Position numbers and translations under genes: made by a program | Shown: one piece after another, positions 10,601 through 22,600 of the stretch | Position numbering within the stretch: position 1 is the stretch's first letter | Layout: each line of letters begins with the position of its first letter | Assembly: GCA_963576735.1 (NCBI GenBank) | Contig: OY755198.1 | Span: 6,262,001-6,326,000, forward strand | DNA: 64,000 nt | From: Bedellia somnulentella | Taxonomy: Eukaryota; Arthropoda; Insecta; Lepidoptera; Bedelliidae | Reading direction: 5' to 3' | Notes under the pieces: model-generated | Told to the model about the DNA's origin: nothing | The model's input: only the letters and a program-made list of their open reading frames with translations | Database searches by the model: none

Positions 10601-13600
10601 ATCTCATTTTAGCGACACCAGAGTTGCCATGGTCCTATATAATTCTTTTGTCCGTAGTAAACTGGAATTTGACGCAATTACATGGGGACCATACGAGGCT
10701 AAGTATATTGTCATGATGGAGCGTTTGCAGCGTAAGTTTGCAAGATATATATTTAGGAGGATTTACGGATACTATCCTTTTCTATATCCGTCTTTATTTG
10801 TAATAGGCATGGTAGGTATGGAGACTTTGGAAGTGCGTCGAGCGGTGCACACCGTGGTGCACTACTTGCGCCTGCTGCGGGGCGGCGTGTGCAACCCGGC
10901 TGTGGGTGCCGGCGCGCCCGCCCGCCCTCGCACCCGTAGTTGAGGTCACCACAGTACGTGGACAGAATGCCCCCACTGTCAGGGCTATTTGTCACATTAA
11001 TAACTTTTTAGAGCGATGTCAGGATGCCGACATACATCACACTACGTTACCTACTCTTATTAAGCTGTGTAAAGTGGTACTTAGTTCCTAGATATATGTA
11101 TGTTATTTTCTATTGTTTAATATTTATTTATTTATTTTATTTTATTTTATTTGGAAGATTTACAGCGTATACATTAACTAAACAGTAAAGTAAACAGTGC
11201 AATGCCAATTACAAATCTCCACCTATAACAATAAAAACTAAAAACAACAACTTACAGACTAAAAGTAAATTCAAATAACAGACTGAAAACAATAGAAATA
11301 AAGGTAACAACACTAAAAACTAAATTAATTATTGCTAAAAAAGAAAAAAAAAGAAAAATAATTAACTTAAATGTTTTGAAAAAATGAATTGGTAAGTAAT
11401 CGCTTAATTGCTGAAATGCTGGAGTTAAATATGTCGAAATCATTTTGAATTTCATTATATTCCCTAGAAACTCGTATTATAAATGAATTCTGCCTGTAGT
11501 TGGTTCTGGCCTGAGGCACATGTAATAAAGACCGCTGACGTAATGCCATCGGATTTGTACGCAGCTGTACCTTGGACAGTAACTCAGGACAATTAACCGA
11601 ACCATTTGCTATCTTAGCCAAGTTACAGATATCTGAAATGTTACGTCTAACATCGAGTGGGACGAAATGATATTTTTTGCAACGCTCATAGTAGCCTGAA
11701 ATCGATTGCTTACATTTAAAATCCAGATACCTTAGAAATCTCTTTTGAATGGCTTCTATTCTATTCTTATAAATCTGATACCGCGGGTTCCACACAGAGG
11801 AAGCGTACTCGAGATGACTTCGGACGTAGGCGCAGTATAATATTTTTATAGTTTTAATATCTTGGAAATCAGATGCAGTTCTCATTATAAATCCTAATGT
11901 TCTAGACGCTTTGTTCACTATACTGTTGATGTGATTATCAAATAAAAGATGGTTATCGACAACAACGCCTAGATCTCTTATAAAGTTCACCTTGGTAAGG
12001 GTTAGACCATTTAATGTGTAATTAAACTGAATGAGTTCCCTCTTTCGGGAAAATGACACACAGTAACATTTAGAAACATTCAGGTCAAGCTTATTTGTGA
12101 GACAATAATTTTGGAAACGATCTAAATCCGACTGTAGGTTGCGGGCGTCACTTATACTTTTAATATATTTTAAAACTTTCATGTCGTCCGCAAACAGAAG
12201 TATCTTAGAATGTAAGAAACATTTGTTGATGTTGTTAATAACTATAATAAACAACAGCGGTCCCAGTAACGAACCCTGAGGGACACCAGACGGAATACTT
12301 GACCAGCTTGACATAAACCCCTGAAGTGCAACTGCTTGGCTACGATTTCGAATGTATGATTCAAACCATCTCAAAAGGTCGCCATGTATGCCAGATTCAA
12401 CCAACCTCCTCAGCACAACTTGATGGTCTATACGATCAAAGCATTTTTGGTAGTCCGTATACACAACATCTACTTGTTCGCCATTTTCCATACCTTCACT
12501 AATAAAGTCAGTCGCTAGTAGTAGGTTTGTCGTGGTCGACCGTTTTTTGAGGAAGCCGTGCTGTTCATCATTAAAATCGTTCTGTAATGCTGCGTACAAT
12601 TGGTCGTAAACTAGTCTCTCGAGCGTTTTCCCAAAAAGGCATAGCTTAGATATAGGCCTATAATTTTCAATGTGACTTTTATCACCCTTCTTGTGGATTG
12701 GTGTTATAAATGCGGACTTCCAAATACTGGGTACAATACCCTCCGCAAAAGATCGCCTAAAAAGAATGGATAGTGGAGCCGCAATACTTTTAGCACAGTT
12801 AATAATAAAGATAGGGGGTATATCATCTGGGCCTCCGGATTTATAGGGATCCAGGTTTTTTAATATTTTATACACTTCATCGTCAATAACTTCAATGGCA
12901 GATATGGTATTACAAGGGCTCATGGTGGTGTGTTGAAAAGTAGAGCTTGAGTGAGTATCTGAAGCCACGAAATTCGTCTGGAAATACTCTGCAAATAGCT
13001 GACTAATTTGTTCACCATTCGCAGCTGTTTTAATTTTATAATGCATGGAAGATGGAAAAGATGAACCCATTTTTTTGCCTTTTACGTAAGTCCAAAAATA
13101 TTTAGGATTATCAATAACAGATGATTCAACTCTCGATATATAAGCGGCAAAACATAGCTTTTCCTCTTTAACTGCGCGATTTCTTAAGAGAGCAAAGGTA
13201 TTATAATCTGTTATGTTTTGATAATTCTTATATTTTTTATGATACTTAGCTTTCTCTTTTAATATTTTTATCAAAGCTGAACTATACCATGGAGGGTAAG
13301 AGTTGGGTACCATTAATCGTGTTGGTATGTATTTGTCACGGAGTTCATAAATTCGGTTATAAAAAACATCAACAGCTCTCTCGAAGGGAATACTATTTAA
13401 AAGATTGCTCCAATTGGTCTCATCTAACTCCGAAACTATAGACGAATACTCACCTTTGTAATACAAATATCTACGCCTAGGCTGTTCTTTAAGAGTAACG
13501 ACACCTGCCAGATTTAGGGAAATATTTATAGAACAATGGTGAGCATCCTCCGGCACTAATGGGGAGTCACAGCGCTGAACGACAACCGGCTGGTTGGAGA

Positions 13601-16600
13601 GTACTAGATCTAAAATACGCTCATTATGATTTGGAACGCCGTTATACTGGTAAAGCCCACATACCGCAATAGTATCAAGAAAGTTAGTTAGTGAATAACT
13701 TGGTGAGTCATTAACAAATATTGGCTGCAACTCCTGCACATTGTTATGAGATCTCCAATTTAACTTATCTCCGAAATTGAAGTCACCTATACACAAGAAA
13801 ATATCACTTAAGTTACTCATAACAATGTCATTCAAATTATTAATAAAGTTATTAAGTTGGGTAGTATAAGAATATCCACAGTTTTCATCGCACAGGTAAA
13901 GTGTACATAAATGAACATATTTTGTGGTTGACCGTGGTGCTGATTTAGGTAAAGATATAGTGAGCCAAATATCTTCGGCTGAACTTCGCCAATCCAGTCT
14001 TTCAGACGCTATTATTTGCTTCTTAACTGCGATCAAAACACCGCCGCCCATCTTTTGACGAGTTTTTACATAATCACGATCTCGTCTCCAAACTAAGTAC
14101 CGCGAATCAAATAGCTCAGAGTTCAAAATACCGTCTAAAAGCCAAGTTTCAGTCAAGCATATGATATCGTAATCATTTAAGCACACATTTCGTAAAAAGT
14201 TACTTGTTTTTGTGCGTAAACCACGCACATTCTGATAAAATATGTCAAGTGACGCCATTAATAACTATTACTACAAAATTATTCAAATCATTTGAAATAA
14301 GTTCATGTGTTAAACACGAAAACATCTCAACATAAATAAGTAGACAATTACAATAATAAAGTAATGAATAGACGAATACAAAGGATGATTGACACATAAT
14401 AAAACTTGGGTCGCACCTATCGTTCACAGGTAGACGTAACATTTCAAGCGGAATTAACGGTTTAGTTGTAGCACTAAGGCTCAAATTTGAGTGCAGAGAT
14501 TGACTTATCGGTTTCAAAAGAGATAAGGGACATTGTGTTCGACAGTTGACAGCGATTCTCAAACCAGATGAATGAGAATAACATTTAAGTTGGGTCATAA
14601 AGGCTATAATATTAGAGAGATAATAGTAATTAAAAATCGTTATTTTATAATAAATACCAGCAATTCTACAAGCGAGCGAGTACTTACCATTCACAGAAAG
14701 GTTCATAAGGAAGAGTAATAACATTGGTTTTGATAAAAAACAAGTAGAACATCGAAAAACGAATGTAATTAAATAATTTTCGTGATATCCTTTTCTGTAC
14801 GTATCAATATAGTCGGTGAAGTTTCGTTTCTCCTTACATATATTTTGCAAAATTTTACCCATATGTACTTATATCCACGTTCAAGGGCTATTTTTTTGGC
14901 ATTAGAAAGAAGATTCTTGTTCCGTACAGTGAGATGGTCGTTAACAAATATTTTTGAATGACCCTGCAGCCCAAAATATGATCTCAATTTATTTATAATT
15001 TTAATTCTGTTTATTTTTAAATGTTTATTGTATTTTATTATTGTTTGATTTTGTGTAATTTTAATTTTATTTGTTGTAAATGTGAAATTTTAATTAAGTT
15101 AGTTATATTTGTTGTGAATGTTAAATTCTATTTTGTATATATTTTTTGTACAACCTATCAATAATTGCGTGTTGGCCATAGCTGTTAAGCATTATTGTGT
15201 TTTTATAATAAATTAATAAATATAAAAATCTATACGACGAACAAAGTGCACTAACTATTATTCAGCCTACTGCGAAAAACCTAAAATCTATAAAATGCAC
15301 ATTACAATACAAACATTATTCAATGGTGGATTACCTAAAAAACACACACTATACCAGTAACTAAGTACAGTACATTAAGTAAAGTAAGGTAAGTGACTCG
15401 AAACTAGAGGTGTGTAGGTCCGGATGGAGTGGTATCCCCGGAGTGGTATCACTACATTTAACGGATGGATGTACATCCAATGGCAATCGGTTACCATTCC
15501 AATCGGAATGGTATGGATTGGCGGGATTGGCATGGCGGACAACGGTGCGGCATCGCAATTTATGCAGGGATTGGTTGATTACATGCTTGCAAGCATGTGT
15601 GCGAAGAAACAAATGAAAGAGATAGAAATAGCGCTTAGATCGGCGGGCGGCACAAGCGATTATGTTATTTATTACATTGCAGTAAAGTTGATTTTGGTTC
15701 TCTTATTGTTGACGTCAGGAATAGTTGATATATTTTTCTTTTGAAATATTCTAATTTTAAATAAAATAAATGAAACATTCTTACAATTTCTTTATTCAAA
15801 TCAAAAGAATCAAATTTCGTTCTTAATAAAAATATTGTCATCATACTAATATTGATCATTGAATGTACTCTCCAATGGAGACTGATACATATATGGTTCT
15901 GCTTCCTGTGTGTCATGACTGTTCTCTCAACCCAGTACCAGATCCCTTCCAGTTCCACCATTCCTGCATAGGTAAACATTTTTTACCGTTAACAGGACCC
16001 CGGACCCATTCCAGTGCAAAAGTCTGGGGTCCTGGATGTACATCATTTGAGTCGGACATGCATCCGGATCTGCGTCTTGAAATAAACCGGACCTACACAT
16101 CTCTACTCGAAACGAAAAGTGCAAGTAATGTAACGATGATCTAATACATGGAAATATAACATAATATGTCAAATCTTCATACTTTTCAGTCATTTGTATA
16201 AAAGATCATTTTTATGTAATAAGACTTTAATAGTTGTTGTATCAGATTCTGGGTTTATATACTCTAATAAAGAAGAAATCATACCGCGATGTAGAAAGTT
16301 CAGACAGCGCCATCTATTGGTTAACATTCAAACAACGCCGCGCGTTTTTATAAGGATTCAAATGAAAGGTTGAAGATTGCGCTGCTAAAATCCATAAAGT
16401 GAGGATATCGGAAAGTTTCCGGCCGCTGGTTAAAGCGTAAGATATCAACCCACTTCTTATGTATCTTAAAAATACATCGTTACCACGTTTTAAAAAATAC
16501 CTAGCGCCATCTCTTGCATTCCTCGAGAACTAAATATTACCTTGTTACGACACACAGCGCAAGCAAACAATATTTTTGTTATCCCTCGGGAATATAATTT

Positions 16601-19600
16601 TTCCGGGATAAAAGTGGTCTATTATTTAATCTGGAGTTCTAACTATATGTCTGCAAAATTTCAAAGCAATCGGTTAAGTGCGGCGTAAAAGCGCCACAAA
16701 TAAACAAACAAACTCACTTTCCCATTTATAATATAAGTATGGATTATTTATATATATTTCTTTTGACTATTATTAATTATATAGACTATATATATATATA
16801 TATTATTGCTGTGTAGTGCCGGCATAGAATAGCACTACCCCATCTCTTCCCTTGGGTGTCGTAGAAGTCGACTAAGGGTAAAGGGCTTTTTCATCTTCGC
16901 CCCTACACCAATCCAAGGTCTGCCGTGCCGAGGGATGCGTGGCCAGGGGTGAGCCTGGTCGTTAGCGTGCCGCCGTCCCGGAGCCTGGTGAACTCCGGGT
17001 ACTAAATAACCTTACCTAGTCAAGCGGGGCTCTGGCTAGGTGGACAGTTTACTTCCCTTGCTTTTCGTGGGGTCCAAATGTGTTTCGCAACAAAAATTAA
17101 ACACGATGGCGGCGATATGGCTCGCCACCTATCACGCCGTGGTTCCTCGCGGGGCGAAAAGTGGGCTAAAGAGACCCGCTTTGGTACGATGAATGTGTGT
17201 GGAGGGATGCATGAAAAATTAGATGAAGTATGTTTGATTATGGAAGACAGAAAACTAGATTTTCTGTGTGTAAATGAAACGAAGCGCAAGGGAAAAGAGG
17301 TTTCACAACTTGGCCCATTTACAGCTATCTGGTCGGGAGTTGCCGAGAGTGACAGAGCTTGCCAAGGCGTGGGACTTCTGATATCTGAAAGGATGGCTAA
17401 GTGCATGAAAGATTATGCGTGTGTGAGTCCAAGGCTCCTATGGATAAAGGTGAAGGTAGGGCTTGTCCGGATGCGCATAATTTGCGTGTATGCTCCGGAC
17501 ATGTCCAGATCACTATCCGAGAGGGAGGAGTTTTGGAATCTGTTAGACGATGTTGCGAATGGGTGTGATGAAAATGAGAAAATTGTTATGTTAGGAGATT
17601 TTAATGGTTGGGTTGGTGTGTCACGCAACGGTTGTGAAAGAGTTTTAGGAAAGTTTGGTGATAAAAGAGTGAACGAGAATGGTGAGAAAGTGATTGAGGT
17701 ATGTTTGGAGAGGAATCTTTGTGTTACGAACACGTTGTTTGAACACAAAGATATCCATATGTATACTAGACAGAGAGGAAGCGAGAGAAGTATGATAGAT
17801 TTTGTGATAGTGGATGAAAGGCTAAGAGCAAAGGTTGTTGACACCAGAGTCCATAGGGGCATTAACGTTGGCACAGACCACTTTCTCGTGATATCACGAT
17901 TGAGGGGACTGTGCACGCGTTGGCGTCACAGGGCCAAAGTGTCGACAACTGAATTTGCGAGAATAAAAGTGGAGAAATTGGAAGAGGATGAAAACATTAG
18001 AGATGAATATATGAAGAAATTGGACGACAGACTAAGTTGCGTGGAGATGAAGGATGAAATGGAAATAGAAGAAGTATGGGATGTGCTCAAATCGTCAATG
18101 GTTGAATGTGCGACGGAAGTATGTGGATTGAGTAAAAGAACAAATAGACCACCAACAAGTTGGTGGGATAAAGATGTGAAAGAGGCAGTTGGAGATAAGA
18201 AGAAAGCTTGGTTAGATTTACTAGCGATTAAAGCTAGTAAACGAATGGATGCGAGAGTAAAAGATGATGTAGTGAAGAATAGTGAAGATGAATATAAGAG
18301 AGTTAAGAATGAGGTTAAGAAGAAAATAGAAAAGAAAAAGCGTGATCTGATAGAATGGTGTGAGAGGAAACTCTCTGATAATTTCCGGAATAACCAAAAG
18401 TTGTTCTGGAAATATATCCGGAAAGAAAAGGGAGTTTCCCAAAACACGAGAGTGAATGTTGTGAGAGATGAACAGGGTGAATTGGCGACGGATGAAAGTA
18501 GCATAAGACGAGTATGGAAGAACTATTTTGAGGGACTCTTTGAAAAAGAGGATACATCCATTTCTTCGCCAATCGGCAGTAATGTTGATTGGAACGACGT
18601 TATGGGTGACTTTAGTGACAGTGAGATCAGTATGGAAGAAATAATGAAAGCAATGAAAAGTATGAAACTAGGGAAAGCGGCAGGGTATGACAGGATAAAC
18701 ACTGAAATGCTGAGGGCTGGTAAAGGGGTGGTGGCTTCCTGGTTGTACTTCCTTTTCCAAAAATGCTGGTCGAGTGGCAAAGTGCCACAAGACTGGTGCA
18801 AAGCGGTAATTGTGCCTTTATATAAAGGAAAGGGGTCACACCAGGAGGCTAGAAACTACCGTGGAATTAGCCTACTCAGCATTGTCGGTAAATTGTATGC
18901 AAAGGTTTTGATTGAAAGAGTGATGAATGAAACGGATGATAAAATTTGGGATGTGCAAGCAGGATTTAGAAAGGGAATGGGATGTATGGACCAAATCTTC
19001 TCTTTAAGGAGCATCACCGAAAAGTTCTTAGCTAAGAACCGAAAGGTGTATTGCTCCTTCATTGATTTAGAGAAGGCGTATGATAGGGTGGTAAGAAAGT
19101 GTTTATGGGAGGTGTTATCCAAGTTCGGTTTGGGGAGTCGACTTATACGTGCACTTGTATCACTCTATGAGGATTCCAGTGTATGTGTGAGAGTAAACGG
19201 GGAAAATACTGACTGGTTCGGGATCTCTCGGGGTGTCCGACAGGGTTGTGTAGCTTCCCCGTGGCTCTTCAATTTGTTCATGGATGACTGTTTAACAGAG
19301 TTGCGTGAAAGTGATTATGGATTGAGAATGGGTGGATTCATCATTAAATGCCTCTTATATGCCGACGATCAAGTGCTACTTGCATCATCGGTGGAAGAGC
19401 TGCAAGAGATGATGAATATTGCATGTGCGTCTTTTGAAAAAAAGGGAATGAGGGTGAATGTGGATAAAACAAAAACTATGGTTTTTGAAAGAGAGGTGAA
19501 TATGACCGAATGCGTGATTGAGATTAATGGTAAGAAAGTGGAACAAGTGAAAGAGTTTGTGTATTTGGGAAGTTTGTTTACTAGGGATGGAAAGTGTGAT

Positions 19601-22600
19601 GAAGATATCGAGAGAAGAGTGAAAAAGGGTAATGCGGTAAATGGAGCACTGGATAGTCTAATGTCTAGTCAGTCGGTGTCTGAAAAGGCCCGAATGGCTG
19701 TGCATGATGCTGTCCTCGTTCCTACGCTTATGTATGGCAGTGAATGTTGGGTGTGGCAGAAGAAGCATGAAAGTAGAGTGAATGCAGTAGAAATGAGATC
19801 CCTCAGAAAAGTGTGTAATGTAAGGTTATGTGATCGTGTGAGGAATGATGTGATTCGTGAAAGGTGTGGTGTAAAAGATGATATTGTAAGAAAGATAGAA
19901 AAAGGAATGTTGAGATGGTTTGGGCACATAGAGAGGATGGATGACAGTAAATTGGTGAAAGAGATATATAGAGCCAATGTGGAAGGTAATGTTAGTAGAG
20001 GACGACCTCGGAGGACACATTTGGATCAAATAGAAAATGTGCTCAAAAAGGCAGGTGTCCGCAGTATGAAGAATAAAAGAGCATGTATGAAAAGATTGAT
20101 GGATGTAAACGAAGCCAGAGAGGTTTGCCAGGATCGTACAAAGTTGCGATCGATAGTCTCTGCCTACCCCAATGGGAACTAACGGCGTGAGAATATGTAT
20201 GTATGTATGTAATTATATAGACATTATTCATTTATTAATTTCGATTTTGACTTGTTTAGGTTAAATATCTTTTTCTAGTTTTTAATTATTGTTCTTTTCA
20301 TGTATTAGTTTACAATTCAATTCTCAATTGGTATTTATGCCATTCAATACAATTATAATTTATTCGTGATGAACTTTCGTAGATGTATGCTTATTTTAGT
20401 TTTAATTAATGTATTAATATTTATGTTCATAGTGTATATCTGTTGTTTGTCCTAGTTTAATAAATAAATCTGCGATAGTCCTGCCCCCTATCACGTGAGT
20501 AAACTGTCCAAACAAAACGCGAGAATTCTGAACACCAGGTGACAATGTCACGTGATGTTCAGAATTATTAGTACTTCTGCCAACCCCTTAGGGGATATAC
20601 GCCGTGAACGTTTGAGCTTGAGAATACATGTGTCTCACAATTCAACAAAAACCTTGCATCAAGAGGTCCGTAAGTATCTTTTCTCTTAAAATAGTGTCAG
20701 ATTAGAATAGCACTACCCTATTACTTTCCACAGGTGGCGTGACATTGTCACCTGATGTTCAGAGTACCCACGTTTTGCTTGGAAAGTTGACACACGTGAT
20801 AGGGGGCAGGACTATCGCCGTTTTGTATGAATACACTGTCACGTGACTAAATACAACTTAGCCACACATTGGTGTAGGCCCAACCCGTGATTAGAACACC
20901 AGTCGTCTGCACGATAAGGTTCTACCCACTGAGCTATCACGTCGTCACTATTAGTTACAATTTAGCTAAATAAACTTTAACTTACGCATTCGGGTCCCGA
21001 TGCTTCTTCCCGTACTTGATGTGTCTTTGGTAACATTGCCGACTAAACGTTTTCATATTACACAGTTTACACTCATACGCCATATTTTTGTCCTTCTCAA
21101 TATGTGTCCTCACGTGTCGGCTCAGGTTGGTCGCGTATTTCATAGTTTTTCCGCAGTACTCGCAAGTATGCAGAGCGCTAGACTTTTCGTGAAATATTCT
21201 GCAAGAACTTGTAGATGAAAATTCGGAAATTCGGAACTGTTCGTTGTAAATTGTAAGAAATCTAGGATAATAAGGAAGAACATTTAAGAAAATTCAAGAT
21301 TAAGGAACAATTTGTTAGTAAATTTAGGAACCGCCGCCAGTAAGTGATTCATTTATAAATTATAAAAATAAAATATTTACGGACATATTATACACAGATC
21401 ATATCATACAGACATATTATAGCTTCAAACTAAGTAAAACTGGTATTATGGGATACTAACTCAACGATATATTTAATATTATATAATACACATATAAATA
21501 TCATCCAAGACTAAGAAACAATCATTTATGCTCATCACATAAATGTTGCTCTCAGCTGGGATCGAACCCGCACCCTCCGGATCGACAAACTAGTAACCAA
21601 CTACTCGACCACGTCTTATTAGTAAGTTTTGGGAAATTTGGCATTAAACAAATAAACTCAGATGTTTTGCCGTGTAGTGTCGGCTTAGAATAACACTACC
21701 CCATTCCTACCCGTGGGTGATCGTAAGAGGCGACTAAGGATATAGGGGCTTTTTAAGTGATTTTGGGCGAAGTGGTTTGAGACCCGTCAACAAAAACATT
21801 TATTTAAACCATCTTCTCCCCAATCAACTTCCAAAAGTGGCTGAGGAATTTCTCATTCCAAAGCTGTGGCTACCACGTTAAGGGATTTATAGCCTTGAGT
21901 ATATGTATGTATGTATGTATGTATGTATTGAGGTGTTCAGAGTACCCAAAACACCAGGTGACAAAGTCACGTGATGTTCAGAAGTATTAGTACCTCTGCC
22001 AACCCTTTCGGGGATATTCGGCGTGAACGTTTATGTATTATATATTGAGGATATTAGCTAATAAATGTCAAGAAATCCCAAAATCTTGGGATAATTGGCA
22101 AGTGATTTTAGGAACTGTCACCAGTATATTGTGACTCATTTGGGTTAAATGCCATTAAATTTTAAGCAATAGAAAAGGAGAGTCAAAAAGTGGTTGTGCT
22201 AAAAAGTTCGCTTTATAATAATATGAGCTTAAGGTGATACGGTAGGAAAACCATCACCAAAATCTTGTGGGAGTCATGTTAGAGCGCACACTACTGCGGA
22301 CTCACTCGCACATAGCAGCGTCTCACTCATATTCCTACATCGCGGCATGTAAGTGTTTATCGGACTAAGCATAAATACAAATTATAAGTTGGTTCACAGA
22401 AGGGTGTACTGGTAACAGTGTAAGTATATCTTTGTTTTTTCCACAACCTTTACCATCTTTTCCCCACTCCATATCCAAGATTGGCTAAGGAATTTCTAAT
22501 GACTGCGTACTTACTAATTAATGCGAGGTTTGCCACAAAGTGTTCAAAACGCGGATGTCTCCGTACATACACAAGCAAATACACGACGAGAGAAAGATCA

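Larger units (their letters stand above)
11137..15003 (-). mobile_element. LINE with ORF1 remnant, complete ORF2 and (AAATA)n tail
   Basis: Minus-strand element holding the C-terminus of ORF1 (15003-14769), a spacer of about 500 bases and an intact ORF2 (14258-11367). The 3' UTR ends in repeated AAATA at about 11137-11155. A 5'-truncated copy of its last 430 bases, with the same tail, sits on the plus strand at 29672-30124. The 5' end is truncated within ORF1. Confidence 0.8.

Noticed and set aside
14245..14862. 205-aa open frame on the minus strand between LINE ORF1 and ORF2
   Set aside because: Hydrophobic, no motif, overlaps the ORF1 C-terminus in another frame; best explained as spacer of the LINE.
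17413..20029. Many minus-strand frames opposite the 1034-aa LINE ORF
   Set aside because: Shadows of the plus-strand coding sequence with leucine/serine-rich composition.
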